Origin: Pseudoduganella violacea
GTDB taxonomy: Bacteria > Pseudomonadota > Gammaproteobacteria > Burkholderiales > Burkholderiaceae_D
Length of the DNA stretch: 64,000 bases
Direction: 5' to 3'
Assembly: GCF_014191875.1 (NCBI RefSeq)
Contig: NZ_JACHXD010000002.1
Span: 434,001 to 498,000 of the forward strand
Shown here: positions 53,519-64,000 of the stretch, piece after piece
Numbering within the stretch: the first letter of the stretch is position 1
Layout: each line of letters opens with the position of its first letter
Program-made: the position numbers and the translations under genes
Notes under the pieces: model-generated
What the model was told of the DNA's origin: nothing
Databases searched by the model: none
What the model saw: only the letters and a program-made list of their open reading frames with translations

Positions 53519-56035
53519 TTAGCTGATCGTCACGGCGGGGGTGCCGGCGGCGACCGTGGCGGTGGTGATGCGGGCGATCACGTTGGCCGGAGCGGTGGCG
53601 CCGACCAGCTTGTTGACCTGCTTGAACTGGGCGACCAGCTTGCCGGGGGTGAGCGTGACCACGGTGTAGCCTTGGGCATCGGTGTTCAGATGCTTGAGCC
53701 AGGGGTTGCTGTTCAGGCTGGCCAACTGCTGGGCCAGGCCAAGCAGGGTGGTGCTGAAACCGCTGTTGGCTTTGAGGCCGGCCAGCAGACCCAGGGTGAT
53801 GGTGTCGAGCTGGGTTTCTAGTACGCCTTTGGCCGCCAGCGCGCCGCGCAGCTGGACCTTGACTTGTTCCAGCAGGGTGTCGAGGGTGGGCGCGGCCTTG
53901 CCCATGGTGTAGTCGAGCAGGTTGACCGAGAGGCTGACGGAACCCAGGTCCGGCACCGGCAGGGTCAGCGGGTAGGCCACCAGCGCGCCCAACTCGCCCA
54001 GCGCGGCCGAGGCGTCGCGCAGATAGCTGAAGAAGGAGTCCGAGCTGATGCCGGCCGAGACCAGGTCCACCATCACCGGCGTGCCGCCGCCAGCGGCGTC
54101 GTAATCGTCGCTGACGGTGCCGGCGAAGAAGGCGTGGATGTCGCCGGTCAGCGCTACCACATTGCCGATGGCATTCGTTTTCAGGTGCGCCATCAGGGCC
54201 TTGCGCTCGGCGTTATAACCATCCCACTGGTCGCAGTTGAGCAGGAAGCGGCGGAAGTACGGCGCCAGCGCCGCCTGCAGGCCGGAGGCCGCGACGAAGG
54301 GCGATTCGACTTTCTTGGCTTGCACATCGGGCTTGATATAGCCGACGGCGATGGCCTGGGCCGCCGCCGTGGCCTGGGCGGCCGCGCCGCCGGCCGCCAC
54401 CGACTGGGCCATGCCGAACGCCAACACGGCAACGCCGGCCTGGATCTGGCTCAGCCCTACGCCCAGGGCGGCCGTGGTGCGCGCCACGGTGTCGCCATTG
54501 GCGGCGGCCGAGGCGGCGATCGCGCCGGCGGCGGCCTGGGCCTTCTCGGGCGCGGCGCCGGCCGTGACGGCGCCGACGATGGCGCCGGCCACGGCCACAT
54601 TGCCGCCGGCCTGCGCCGCCGTAGCACCGATCTTGCTGGCCACATCGGGCAGCGCTTTCAGCGCCAGCAGCGTGGCGATGGCGTCCACGCCGCTCAAGCC
54701 CATGCGCAACAGCGACACTTCATTGCCCCACAGCTTCCAGGTGGCCGTGGCGGACTTCATCGTGCCCTTCCACCAGTCGCGCTGGGTGGCGCCGAGCATG
54801 GTGGTGGCGGCCAGCGCATCGCCGGCGGCGCCGGCGGCGGCCATTTTCTGCGCCTCGGCGGCGTTGAACACGTCCTGCGCCACCATATAGCGCGTGCCGA
54901 TGCTGCCCAGCGGCTTGCCGCTGGCCGGATTCGGCGTCGCTTCCGGAATCACGTGGTCGGCGCGGTACAGGCGCTGGTCGGTCATCACCAGCTGGGCCAG
55001 CTTGCCGAACTGGAAATCGCGGTAGATCTTGATGTTCTGGAAGCCGCTGGCGGCCGTGTCCAGGCTGACGTCGGCCGGCATGTATTCGAACCAGGCCTGA
55101 TTGGCGCTGCGGCGGCGCTGCGGCTGGCGCACATGGCTGCCGTCGGCGGCCAGGCTGCCCTCGTAGGTCTGGGCGTCCTGCCAGGCATCGTCGGTAAACT
55201 CGTGGTCGTCCCACACGGCGATGAAGGGGAAGCGCTCATGCACGGCCTGCAGACGGGTGTCGCTGCGGTATTTCTTGTACAGATAGCGGTAGTCGGCCAG
55301 CGTGGACGCGTATTTGGCGCCCGCGCTGCCACTCTTGAAGGTGCCGTCGGGCAGCTTGAGCGCGTCGTGGCGCGACTCCACCAGGCCGGTCTGGAAGCTT
55401 TCGCCCACCGTCTCGTAAATGTAGTCGCCCAGGTGGACGATGAAGTCGAGCTTTTCGTTGGCGGCGATATGGCCCAGCGCGCCCCAGTGGTTGATGCTCC
55501 AGTCCTGGCAGGTCAGGTAGGCGAACTGCAGCTGGTCGACGTCGGCCGTGGCGGCCGGCGCGGTCTTGCAGCGGCCCACATTCGAGCGCACGTCGCCGGC
55601 CACGAACTGGTAGTAGTAAGTCTGGCCCGGCTGCAGGCCCGTGACCTTGTGGCGGATGGTGTTGTCGAATTCGGGATTGAGCGGCAGGCGCACATCGCTG
55701 AGCATGCTGCCGCCCAGGGCCGCATTGCTGCCCAGCAGGGCGCTGTTGTCGCTGGCCGTGAGCAGCAGGCGCAGCGTGACTTCGGCCTTGCCGCCGACGG
55801 CGGCCACGCCATCGCTGGCGGCCGGCACGGCGCGCGTCCACAGCAGGATGCTGTCCGGACGCGGATCGCCCGAGGCCACGCTCTGCGGGAATTTCCAGTC
55901 GCTGCCGCTGGCCGGCGGCAGGCCGCCCGCCGTGCTGTCGCCGCTATTGCTGCTGCCGCCGCAGCCGACCAGACCCACACTGGCTACCGATACCGTGATG
56001 AAGCCGCCGAGCTTCATAAACTGCCGTCTATCCAT
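53519..56035 (-). CDS. phoD: PhoD-like alkaline phosphatase with Ala-rich insertion
   Basis: The 838-aa protein begins with a Tat-type motif (DRRQFMK) and a lipobox-like LVGCGG. The PhoD N-terminal Ig-like domain is followed by the metallophosphatase core: FIVHLGDYIYE, FIAVWDDHEFTDDAW, LVMTDQRLYR, and after an insertion, NCDQWDGYNAER and VALTGDIHAF. Typical PhoD proteins have 500-600 residues. Here about 145 Ala/Gly-rich residues (about 445-590) split the core, and about 130 extra residues are at the C-terminus. PhoD enzymes hydrolyse phosphate mono- and diesters and are usually induced by phosphate starvation. GAGAG lies about 12 bases before the ATG. Confidence 0.9.
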   Translation of the reverse strand: MDRRQFMKLGGFITVSVASVGLVGCGGSSNSGDSTAGGLPPASGSDWKFPQSVASGDPRPDSILLWTRAVPAASDGVAAVGGKAEVTLRLLLTASDNSALLGSNAALGGSMLSDVRLPLNPEFDNTIRHKVTGLQPGQTYYYQFVAGDVRSNVGRCKTAPAATADVDQLQFAYLTCQDWSINHWGALGHIAANEKLDFIVHLGDYIYETVGESFQTGLVESRHDALKLPDGTFKSGSAGAKYASTLADYRYLYKKYRSDTRLQAVHERFPFIAVWDDHEFTDDAWQDAQTYEGSLAADGSHVRQPQRRRSANQAWFEYMPADVSLDTAASGFQNIKIYRDFQFGKLAQLVMTDQRLYRADHVIPEATPNPASGKPLGSIGTRYMVAQDVFNAAEAQKMAAAGAAGDALAATTMLGATQRDWWKGTMKSATATWKLWGNEVSLLRMGLSGVDAIATLLALKALPDVASKIGATAAQAGGNVAVAGAIVGAVTAGAAPEKAQAAAGAIAASAAANGDTVARTTAALGVGLSQIQAGVAVLAFGMAQSVAAGGAAAQATAAAQAIAVGYIKPDVQAKKVESPFVAASGLQAALAPYFRRFLLNCDQWDGYNAERKALMAHLKTNAIGNVVALTGDIHAFFAGTVSDDYDAAGGGTPVMVDLVSAGISSDSFFSYLRDASAALGELGALVAYPLTLPVPDLGSVSLSVNLLDYTMGKAAPTLDTLLEQVKVQLRGALAAKGVLETQLDTITLGLLAGLKANSGFSTTLLGLAQQLASLNSNPWLKHLNTDAQGYTVVTLTPGKLVAQFKQVNKLVGATAPANVIARITTATVAAGTPAVTIS

Positions 56036-56229
56036 CGCTACCACTCTCAGAGTTGTTATTGAGAAAGAAATCCTAGCAGTTCTTTATGTCAGGGCAATGA
56101 CGCGGCGAGCCAAAATTGCACGATCGTGCGTATCTGTTGCGCACGATTGGCCCGGCGGTCGACAGTAGCGGGCTTTCAGTGCAATATTGACTATATTTTT
56201 TTATAATATTTACAATCCAGGAGGCAATC

Positions 56230-57105
56230 ATGGCTGAAGAAAAACCCATTTTTCTCAATGGCACTACCGGCAATGACGATCTGCGCGGCGGCGCCGGCGA
56301 CGACGTTCTGGAAGGCAATGGCGGCTACGACAAGCTGAGCGGCGGCGATGGTAACGATACGCTCAAAAGCGGCGATTTCTATAACGAGGCCAGCGGCTTG
56401 CGCCTGCCCGATAAACTGGGCGATGTGCTCGATGGCGGCGCCGGCAACGACCATCTGTTCGGCGCCAGCGGCCGCGACCTTTTGCTGGGCGACACGGGCG
56501 ACGATGAGCTGCGCGGCGGCGGCGGCGACGACCTGCTGCTCGGTGGCGCCGGCAACGACCTGCTCGATGGCGGGGCCGGCCTCGACCGCGCCCAGTTCGG
56601 CGGCCAGCGCGCCGACTATAGCCTGGCCAAAAATGGCGAAGGGTATACCGTCAGTCACAGCGGCGAGAGCGACGTCACGCTGGGGATCGAGCGCCTGCTG
56701 TTCGCCGACCGCGCCGTCGCATTCGATTTAGAAGGCAACGCCGGCCAGATTTACCGCATTTATCAGGCAGCCCTGAACCGCACCCCGGACTTGGGCGGCC
56801 TGGGTTTTTGGATCGATGCCGCCGACCGCGGCCTTGCCATCCTCGACATCACCGCCGGCTTCACCCAGAGCAGCGAATTTGCGCGCCTGTACGGCAGCGC
56901 CCTGAGCAACGAAGCCTTCCTCTCCCAGCTCTACCTGAACGCCCTGCACCGCCCAGCCGACCAGGGCGGCCTGGCGTTCTGGATCGATATGCTGGACAAG
57001 GGGGTTGCGCGCGAGGCGGTTCTGCTGGCTTTCGCCGAGAGTCCGGAGAACCACGCCCAGGTCATCGGCAGCATCCAGAACGGCATCGACTACATCGCTG
57101 TATAA
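56230..57105 (+). CDS. RTX calcium-binding repeat protein with DUF4214 domain
   Basis: The 291-aa protein has an N-terminal block of RTX nonapeptides (GGAGDDVLEG, GGDGNDTLKS, GGAGNDHLFG, GGAGNDLLDG; about residues 20-118) and a C-terminal DUF4214 domain with two similar motifs (IYQAALNRTPDLGGLGFWI; LYLNALHRPADQGGLAFWI). RTX repeats bind calcium outside the cell and usually go with type I secretion, with no N-terminal signal peptide. The transporter genes are not in this window. AGGAGG lies six bases before the ATG. It is divergent from phoD. Confidence 0.9.
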   Translation: MAEEKPIFLNGTTGNDDLRGGAGDDVLEGNGGYDKLSGGDGNDTLKSGDFYNEASGLRLPDKLGDVLDGGAGNDHLFGASGRDLLLGDTGDDELRGGGGDDLLLGGAGNDLLDGGAGLDRAQFGGQRADYSLAKNGEGYTVSHSGESDVTLGIERLLFADRAVAFDLEGNAGQIYRIYQAALNRTPDLGGLGFWIDAADRGLAILDITAGFTQSSEFARLYGSALSNEAFLSQLYLNALHRPADQGGLAFWIDMLDKGVAREAVLLAFAESPENHAQVIGSIQNGIDYIAV

Positions 57106-57198
57106 GCGCCCGCCAAGCCCCCCGGGACGGCGCAATTCCAGGGGGGCGGTATGCTAGAATATCGCCCTCGATTGCATACCGTCTAAGGAAGATTGAAC

Positions 57199-57924
57199 AT
57201 GGCAGGACACAGCAAATGGGCCAATATTAAGCACAAAAAAGCTGCAACGGACGCCAAGCGCGGCAAAATCTGGACGCGCCTGATCAAGGAAATCACCGTG
57301 GCCGCGCGCATGGGCGGCGGCGACGTCAACGCCAACCCGCGTCTGCGCCTGGCCATGGACAAGGCGGCCGACGCCAATATGCCCAAGGATAATGTGCAGC
57401 GCGCCATCACGCGCGGCACCGGCGGCGACGAAGGCTCCAGCTACGAGGAAGTGCGCTACGAAGGCTACGGCATCGGCGGCGCCGCCATCATCGTCGACTG
57501 CATGACCGACAACCGCGTGCGCACCGTGGCTGAAGTGCGCCACGCCTTCAGCAAATTCGGCGGCAATATGGGCACCGAGAATTCCGTGTCCTTCATGTTC
57601 AAGCACTGCGGCCAGTTCCTGTTCGCCCCCGGCGCCGACGAAGCGAGCCTGATGGACGCCGCGCTCGAAGCGGGCGCCGAAGACGTGGTGGCGGACGAGG
57701 AAGGCGGCTTTGAAGTGCTGTGCGCGCCGAACGATTTCGCCGGCGTCAAGGACGCCCTGGAAAAAGCCGGCTTCAAGGCCGAAGTGGCCGAGATCATCAT
57801 GAAGCCCGCCACCGAAACTGTGTTCACCGGTGAAGAAGCGCTCAAGATGCAGAAGCTGCTGGACGCCCTGGAAAATCTGGACGACACCCAGGAAGTCTAT
57901 ACCAACGCCGTGATCGAAGACTGA
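57199..57924 (+). CDS. YebC/PmpR family protein
   Basis: The 241-aa protein matches YebC/TACO1 fully: [22 protein letters not shown] start (in part), [30 protein letters not shown] and [10 protein letters not shown]. The family was described as DNA-binding regulators and more recently linked to relief of ribosome stalling. Start at 57199, with AAGGAAG ten bases upstream. purD follows 64 bases downstream. Confidence 0.95.
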   Translation: MAGHSKWANIKHKKAATDAKRGKIWTRLIKEITVAARMGGGDVNANPRLRLAMDKAADANMPKDNVQRAITRGTGGDEGSSYEEVRYEGYGIGGAAIIVDCMTDNRVRTVAEVRHAFSKFGGNMGTENSVSFMFKHCGQFLFAPGADEASLMDAALEAGAEDVVADEEGGFEVLCAPNDFAGVKDALEKAGFKAEVAEIIMKPATETVFTGEEALKMQKLLDALENLDDTQEVYTNAVIED

Positions 57925-57988
57925 TCCGCATTCCACCCGCGGCCGCAGGGCCGCTCTTCCGCTCTTACCAAACGAACGAACGGTCCTT

Positions 57989-59257
57989 ATGAAAATTCTG
58001 GTAGTCGGCTCCGGCGGCCGCGAACATGCACTGGCCTGGAAACTGGCCCAATCCGAGCGCGTACAGATGGTCTACGTCGCGCCCGGCAACGGCGGCACGG
58101 CGCGCGATGCGCGCCTGCAGAACGTCCCCATCACCGATCTGCACGCGCTGGCCGATTTCGTCGAGCAGGAGCATATCGGCCTGACCGTGGTCGGCCCGGA
58201 AACCCCGCTGGCCGGCGGCATCGTCAACCTGTTCCGCGCGCGCGGCCTGAAGGTCTTCGGCCCGAGCAAGGAAGCGGCCCAGCTGGAGTCCTCCAAGGAT
58301 TTCGCCAAGGCCTTCATGCAGCGCCACGGCATCCCGACCGCCGAATACCAGACCTTCTCCGAACTGGCCCCGGCCCACGCCTATATCGACGCCAAGGGCG
58401 CGCCCATCGTCATCAAGGCCGACGGCCTGGCCGCCGGCAAGGGCGTGGTGGTGGCCATGACGCTGGAAGAAGCGCACCAGGCGGTCGACCATATGCTGGC
58501 CGATAACCGCTTCGGCGACGCCGGCGCGCGCATCGTCATCGAGGAATTCCTGGCCGGCGAAGAAGCCTCCTTCATCGTCATGTGCGACGGCAAAAACGTG
58601 CTGCCGCTGGCCACCAGCCAGGACCACAAGCGCCTGCAGGACAACGACCAGGGCCCGAACACCGGCGGCATGGGCGCCTACTCGCCGGCCCCCATCGTGA
58701 CCCCGGCCATGCATGCGCGCGTGATGCGCGAGATCATCAACCCGACCATCCAGGGCATGGCGAAAGACGGCATCGTCTTCACCGGCTTCCTGTACGCGGG
58801 CCTGATGATCGATGCCGCCGGCAATCCGAAAACCCTGGAATTCAACTGCCGCATGGGCGACCCGGAAACCCAGCCCATCATGTCGCGCCTGAAGACCGAC
58901 CTGCTGGGCGTGATGGAACACGCCGTCAACGGCACGCTGGACGCCGTGGAACTGGAGTGGGACCGCCGCACCGCCGTCGGCGTGGTGCTGGCCGCCGCCG
59001 GCTATCCGGACAACCCCACCAAGGGCGACGCCATCAACGGCATTCCGGCCGAAAGCGCCGAAGCCGTGACCTTCCATGCCGGCACCACCGACGTCGACGG
59101 CAAGCTCGTGACCAGCGGCGGCCGCGTGCTGTGCGTGGTCGGCCTGGGCGACAACGTCAAGATGGCGCAGAAGCAGGCTTACGAAGTGGCCGACAAGATC
59201 CACTTCGAAGGCATGCAGTTCCGCCGCGATATCGGCTGGCGCGGCCTGAAACACTAA
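57989..59257 (+). CDS. purD: Phosphoribosylamine-glycine ligase
   Basis: The 422-aa ATP-grasp enzyme forms glycinamide ribonucleotide in purine synthesis. It shows MKILVVGSGGREHALAWKLA (start), SKDFAKAFMQRHGIPTA, VIKADGLAAGKGVVVA and the family signature FNCRMGDPETQPIM. Length is normal. It lies between yebC and hemF. A G/C hairpin follows the stop. Confidence 0.97.
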   Translation: MKILVVGSGGREHALAWKLAQSERVQMVYVAPGNGGTARDARLQNVPITDLHALADFVEQEHIGLTVVGPETPLAGGIVNLFRARGLKVFGPSKEAAQLESSKDFAKAFMQRHGIPTAEYQTFSELAPAHAYIDAKGAPIVIKADGLAAGKGVVVAMTLEEAHQAVDHMLADNRFGDAGARIVIEEFLAGEEASFIVMCDGKNVLPLATSQDHKRLQDNDQGPNTGGMGAYSPAPIVTPAMHARVMREIINPTIQGMAKDGIVFTGFLYAGLMIDAAGNPKTLEFNCRMGDPETQPIMSRLKTDLLGVMEHAVNGTLDAVELEWDRRTAVGVVLAAAGYPDNPTKGDAINGIPAESAEAVTFHAGTTDVDGKLVTSGGRVLCVVGLGDNVKMAQKQAYEVADKIHFEGMQFRRDIGWRGLKH

Positions 59258-59274
59258 GCACACGCTGTACGCAA

Positions 59275-59295
59275 GCCGGGCGCGGGACGCCCGGC
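59275..59295 (+). other. G/C hairpin between purD and hemF
   Basis: GCCGGGCG - CGGGA - CGCCCGGC, 18 bases past the purD stop. No T tract follows, so termination is uncertain. Confidence 0.4.
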
Positions 59296-59320
59296 CTCCC
59301 CACCGAGAACAAGCACAAAA

Positions 59321-60244
59321 ATGAACACAGCTGCCGCCATGCCCTCCCCCGCCGCCGTCAAGGCCTATCTGCTGGATCTGCAAGAACGCATCGTGCAAGG
59401 CCTGGAGCAGGCCGACGGCCGTCCCTTCCTGCGCGACGAGTGGCAGCGCGAGGAAGGCGGCGGCGGCATCACGCGCCTGATCGAAGAAGGCCATGCGCTG
59501 GAACGCGGCGGCTGCAATTTCTCCCACGTGATGGGCGAGAAGCTGCCGCCGTCGGCCGCCGCCCACCGTCCTGAATTGAACGGGCGCGCTTGGGAGGCGA
59601 TGGGCGTGTCGCTGGTGCTGCATCCGCGCAATCCGTACGCGCCGACGGTGCACTTCAATGTGCGCTTTTTCACCACCAGCACCACCGAAGGCAAGCCGGT
59701 ATGGTGGTTCGGCGGCGGCATGGACCTGACGCCCTTCTACGGCAATGCCGGCGATGCGCGCCACTTCCACCAGAGCTGCCATGACGCGCTGGCGCCGTTC
59801 GGCGAGACGCTTTACCCGCGCTTCAAGAAGTGGTGCGACGATTACTTCTACCTCAAGCACCGCAAGGAAGCGCGCGGCGTGGGCGGCATTTTCTTCGACG
59901 ACTTCAACGAACTCGGTTTCGAGCAGAGCTTCGCCATGGTGCGTAGCGTGGGCGACGCCTTCCTCGCCGCCTACCTGCCGGTGCTGAACGCGCGCAAGGA
60001 TACGCCTTACGGCGAGCGCGAACGCGGCTTCCAGGCTTACCGGCGCGGGCGCTACGTCGAATTCAACCTGGTGTTCGACCGCGGCACCCTGTTCGGCCTG
60101 CAGTCGGGCGGCCGCACCGAAGCGATTCTGATGTCGATGCCGCCGCAGGCGCAATGGCGCTACGACTGGCATCCGGCGGACGGCTCGCCGGAGGCCGCGC
60201 TGTACACCGACTTCCTGCCGCACCGCGACTGGCTGGCTGAGTGA
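59321..60244 (+). CDS. hemF: Oxygen-dependent coproporphyrinogen III oxidase
   Basis: The 307-aa enzyme decarboxylates coproporphyrinogen III to protoporphyrinogen IX using O2. The signature regions are intact: [41 protein letters not shown] and [13 protein letters not shown]. Its stop overlaps the GTG start of nadD by four bases, which suggests coupled expression. Confidence 0.97.
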   Translation: MNTAAAMPSPAAVKAYLLDLQERIVQGLEQADGRPFLRDEWQREEGGGGITRLIEEGHALERGGCNFSHVMGEKLPPSAAAHRPELNGRAWEAMGVSLVLHPRNPYAPTVHFNVRFFTTSTTEGKPVWWFGGGMDLTPFYGNAGDARHFHQSCHDALAPFGETLYPRFKKWCDDYFYLKHRKEARGVGGIFFDDFNELGFEQSFAMVRSVGDAFLAAYLPVLNARKDTPYGERERGFQAYRRGRYVEFNLVFDRGTLFGLQSGGRTEAILMSMPPQAQWRYDWHPADGSPEAALYTDFLPHRDWLAE

Positions 60245-60888
60245 ACGCCTGCATCGCCCTGCTGGGAGGTACCTTCGATCCGGTGCACAAGGGCCATCTG
60301 GCCCTCGGCGCCCATTTCATGCAGCTGCTGGGCGCCGACCAGTTGCGCGTGATCCCCAGCCTGCCCTGGCAGAAGGCGGCGCTGCAGGCGACACCCGAGC
60401 AGCGGGCGGAAATGGTGGCACTGGCGTTTGCCGGACTGCCCTTCCCGGTGCTGATCGACCGCCAGGAAATCGCCCGTGGCAAGGCGACGTACACCATCGA
60501 CACCCTGCGCGCGATCCGGGCCGAAGTCGGCGCCGACGTGTCGCTGTGCTTCCTGATGGGAGCGGACCAGCTGCAAAACCTGGACAGCTGGCAGGAATGG
60601 TCCACCCTGTTTGAACTGGCCCACTTCTGCGTGGCGGCGCGGCCCGGCTTTGCGCTGGACGATGCCAGCGTGCCGACCGCCGTCGCAGAGCAATTCCAGC
60701 GCCGCCTGGCCAGCCCTTCCCGGCTGCGCGGCGCAGCGGCCGGCCTGACTTGTCTGGCCGCCGATCTGGCCGAGGATATCTCGGCCACCGCCATTCGTGC
60801 TGCATTACAACGGGGGGAGAGGGCGGCCTCGCTTATCCCGCCGGTAGTGCTAGACTATATTGAACAACATAATCTTTATAAGAATTAA
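60241..60888 (+). CDS. nadD: Nicotinate-nucleotide adenylyltransferase
   Basis: The 215-aa enzyme transfers AMP to nicotinate mononucleotide in NAD synthesis. The nucleotidyltransferase motif [17 protein letters not shown] is at residues 7-23, and the C-terminal signature [11 protein letters not shown] is present. The GTG start overlaps the hemF stop. rsfS begins at the next base after its stop, a common arrangement in proteobacteria. Confidence 0.95.
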   Translation: MNACIALLGGTFDPVHKGHLALGAHFMQLLGADQLRVIPSLPWQKAALQATPEQRAEMVALAFAGLPFPVLIDRQEIARGKATYTIDTLRAIRAEVGADVSLCFLMGADQLQNLDSWQEWSTLFELAHFCVAARPGFALDDASVPTAVAEQFQRRLASPSRLRGAAAGLTCLAADLAEDISATAIRAALQRGERAASLIPPVVLDYIEQHNLYKN

Positions 60889-61605
60889 ATGGATATCAAA
60901 AAACTGCAAACCACCGTCGTTGATGCTCTGGAAGACGTGAAAGCCCAGGACATCGTCATGTTCGACACGACGGGTCTCACCAGCCTATTCGACCGCATCT
61001 GCATCGCCTCCGGTACCTCCAACCGCCAGACCAAAGCGCTGGCCGCGTCCGTGCGCGACAAGGTCAAGGAAGCCGGCGGCGACGTGATCGGCGTCGAGGG
61101 TGAAGACACCGGTGAATGGGTGCTGGTCGACCTGGGCGATATGATCGTCCACATCATGCAGGCGCCGATCCGCGCCTACTACCGTCTGGAAGAAATCTGG
61201 GGCGAGAAGCCGGTCAAGCTGGGCGCCGCCAAGCGCAAGTCCTCGGCCGAAGGCAAGGCCGCCACCGAAGCCGAAGCCGCGCCGAAAAAGAAATCGGGCC
61301 ACCTGGCCGCGTCCAAAGCGGCCAAGTCGGCCGAAGCCGTGATCGAGAAAAAGGCCGCGCCGGCGCGCAAGCCTGGCACCGTGAAGGCCGCCGCCGCTGC
61401 CGGCGCCGCCGCCAAGAAAGCCGCGAAGAAAGCCACGCCGGCCGTCGAGGCGCCGGAAGGCAAGAAGGTGAAGGTTGCCGCCTCCAAGACTTCCGTGGCC
61501 TCGGCCAAGGCAGCCAAGGAAGCCAAGGCCAAATCCGCCGCCAAGGCAGCCGAGGCGCCGGCCAAGACCGTCATCAAGCGCATCAAAAAGCCCGCAGCCG
61601 AGTAA
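60889..61605 (+). CDS. rsfS: Ribosomal silencing factor RsfS with long basic C-terminal tail
   Basis: The first 115 residues are a normal RsfS/YbeB/Iojap domain (IASGTSNRQTKALAASV; GEDTGEWVLVDLGDMIVHIM). It binds L14 on the large subunit and blocks subunit joining. After residue 115 comes a 120-residue tail made mostly of Lys and Ala (KKAAKKATPAVEAPEGKK), like a histone H1 tail. Typical RsfS ends near 105-120 residues. It starts immediately after nadD and is followed by rlmH three bases later. Confidence 0.95.
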   Translation: MDIKKLQTTVVDALEDVKAQDIVMFDTTGLTSLFDRICIASGTSNRQTKALAASVRDKVKEAGGDVIGVEGEDTGEWVLVDLGDMIVHIMQAPIRAYYRLEEIWGEKPVKLGAAKRKSSAEGKAATEAEAAPKKKSGHLAASKAAKSAEAVIEKKAAPARKPGTVKAAAAAGAAAKKAAKKATPAVEAPEGKKVKVAASKTSVASAKAAKEAKAKSAAKAAEAPAKTVIKRIKKPAAE

Positions 61606-61608
61606 GGC

Positions 61609-62079
61609 GTGCAGCTGATTATCGCCGCGGTCGGCCACAAAATGCCGGCCTGGATCGAAAGCGGTTTTGCCGAGTACACGAAGCGCATGCCCCCCGAGCT
61701 GCGCATCGTGCTCAAGGAAATCAAGCCGGTCGAGCGTTCCGGCAGCAAGACGGCCGCCACGGCCATGGCGCTGGAACGCGAGCGCATCGAGGCGGCCCTG
61801 CCGAAATCGGTGCGCATCATCGCGCTCGATGAACGCGGCAAGGATTTGACCAGCGTCGGCCTGTCGCAGCAATTGCAGCAATGGCAGCAGGATGGGCGCG
61901 ATACCGCCTTCCTGATCGGCGGCGCCGACGGCCTCGATCCCGAATTGAAAGCCAGGGCCGAAGGCTTGATCCGCATCTCCAGCATGACCCTGCCGCACGG
62001 CATGGTGCGCGTGATGCTGGCCGAGCAGCTGTATCGGGCGTGGACAATTACGCAGAATCACCCGTATCATCGCGTGTAA
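61609..62079 (+). CDS. rlmH: 23S rRNA (pseudouridine1915-N3)-methyltransferase
   Basis: The 156-aa SPOUT methyltransferase shows [46 protein letters not shown] and the C-terminal [13 protein letters not shown]. It methylates position 1915 in helix 69 of 23S rRNA. GTG start at 61609, three bases after rsfS. Confidence 0.96.
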   Translation: MQLIIAAVGHKMPAWIESGFAEYTKRMPPELRIVLKEIKPVERSGSKTAATAMALERERIEAALPKSVRIIALDERGKDLTSVGLSQQLQQWQQDGRDTAFLIGGADGLDPELKARAEGLIRISSMTLPHGMVRVMLAEQLYRAWTITQNHPYHRV

Positions 62080-62098
62080 TTCGAATAAAAAGACTCCG

Positions 62099-62719
62099 AT
62101 GAAACCGGTCGACAAGAAAATCTATCTCGCTTCCAAAAGCCCGCGCCGGCGCGAACTGCTGCGCCAGATCGGCGTGGACTTCGAGCTGCTGCTGCTGCGC
62201 AGCGACGGCCCGCGCGGCGCCGACGTGACCGAGGAAGTCATTCCCAACGAGGACGCCTACGCCTATGTGGGCCGGGTCGCCATGGAAAAAGCCGATTTCG
62301 CCTGGAACCTGGTGCAGCGCCGCCATCTGGTGCACCGCCCGGTGCTGTCGGCCGACACCACCGTGTCCATCGACGGCGCCATCCTCGGCAAACCGGCCAA
62401 TACGGCCGAAGCCATCGCCATGCTGCAGCAGCTCTCCGGCCGCACCCACCAGGTGCTGACGGCGGTCGCCGTGCGCCATCGCGATTTCGCCGGCCAGATC
62501 ACCCAGGTGTCGGACGTGCGCTTCGGCGCGCTCTCGCCGGCCTCGATCCAGGCTTACTGCGCCACCAGCGAACCTTACGACAAGGCCGGCGCCTACGGCA
62601 TCCAGGGCTTGGCCGCCCTGTTCGTTGAACATATCGAAGGCAGCCATTCCGGCATCATGGGTCTGCCCCTGTTTGAAACGGCGCAGCTGCTGCGCCAGGC
62701 CGGCCTGCCCCTGCCCTGA
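62099..62719 (+). CDS. maf: Maf family nucleotide pyrophosphatase
   Basis: The 206-aa protein has the Maf signature: LASKSPRRRELLRQIG at the N-terminus, VLSADTTVSIDG with the catalytic Asp, and YDKAGAYGIQG. Maf proteins hydrolyse non-canonical or dTTP/UTP-type nucleoside triphosphates. It follows rlmH by 19 bases and precedes the RNase G gene by eight. Confidence 0.93.
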   Translation: MKPVDKKIYLASKSPRRRELLRQIGVDFELLLLRSDGPRGADVTEEVIPNEDAYAYVGRVAMEKADFAWNLVQRRHLVHRPVLSADTTVSIDGAILGKPANTAEAIAMLQQLSGRTHQVLTAVAVRHRDFAGQITQVSDVRFGALSPASIQAYCATSEPYDKAGAYGIQGLAALFVEHIEGSHSGIMGLPLFETAQLLRQAGLPLP

Positions 62720-62727
62720 AGGCGCCC

Positions 62728-64000
<1,273 letters not shown>

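Noticed and set aside
53864..56062. Long plus-strand open frame opposite phoD
   Set aside because: Antisense shadow of the PhoD coding sequence, with His/Arg/Gly-rich nonsense composition and no ribosome site.
57965..60223. Very long open frame on the minus strand opposite purD and hemF
   Set aside because: It is the antisense shadow of two certain genes; its translation is Arg/His/Ala-rich with no recognisable domain. High GC makes such frames common here.

Overview
The window looks like chromosomal DNA of a GC-rich betaproteobacterium, most likely Oxalobacteraceae (Massilia, Duganella or Janthinobacterium type). This rests on strong G/C third-position bias, on the style of the housekeeping proteins (PurD, HemF, NadD, RsfS, RlmH, RNase G, Fbp, PepN), and on dispersed palindromic repeats with a CTGGTGCCTGACACCAG core. 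No integrase, transposase, CRISPR array or rRNA was seen. The only tRNA found is tRNA-Thr(CGT).

Layout. 1-3.9 kb: tail of a TonB-dependent receptor, a 2OG-Fe dioxygenase, then a hybrid histidine kinase with a two-receiver response regulator. 4.1-11 kb: a TetR-controlled RND efflux operon (regulator, OM channel, adaptor, pump, GyrI-like protein) with a perfect 12+12 bp palindromic operator candidate. 11-15.3 kb: a second, convergent export operon (DHA2 MFS pump, HlyD/EmrA adaptor, OM channel). 15.3-18.2 kb: large-subunit catalase KatE and a DUF883-like membrane protein. 18.4-28.8 kb is accessory: an Ala/Gln-rich coiled-coil protein, a minus-strand operon with two DUF2589 proteins, a GH19 lysozyme-like enzyme and a nitrilase-fold enzyme, a duplicated-module membrane protein, and a PHB-linked group (phasin-like protein, depolymerase, orphan winged-helix regulator). 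29-35.9 kb: branched-chain amino-acid type binding protein, MCP, a frameshifted SF1 helicase, and a coiled-coil protein built of 11-residue repeats. 36-40.8 kb: tRNA-Thr, fbp, pepN and a DUF4136-like lipoprotein.

40.9-50.9 kb is the most interesting part. An AT-rich leader with a perfect TATAAT box and a 37-codon small ORF precedes ten co-directional genes: heme-oxygenase-like putative diiron enzyme, ATP-grasp ligase, PhyH dioxygenase, desaturase-like membrane oxidase, 2Fe-2S ferredoxin, DUF2000 protein, small beta-rich protein, MATE exporter, alpha-oxoamine synthase and CitE-type lyase. This has the logic of a biosynthetic cluster for a small, oxidised, exported metabolite. I cannot match it to a known pathway.

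50.8-57.1 kb: a 42-aa membrane peptide coupled to a quinone oxidoreductase, methylglyoxal synthase, a DMT permease, a palindromic repeat, a PhoD phosphatase with a large Ala-rich insertion, and an RTX/DUF4214 protein. 57.2-64 kb is housekeeping: YebC, purD, hemF-nadD-rsfS-rlmH-maf-rng.

Besides the cluster, the clearest oddity is a palindromic repeat inserted in frame inside pepN, adding about 46 residues without breaking the reading frame.
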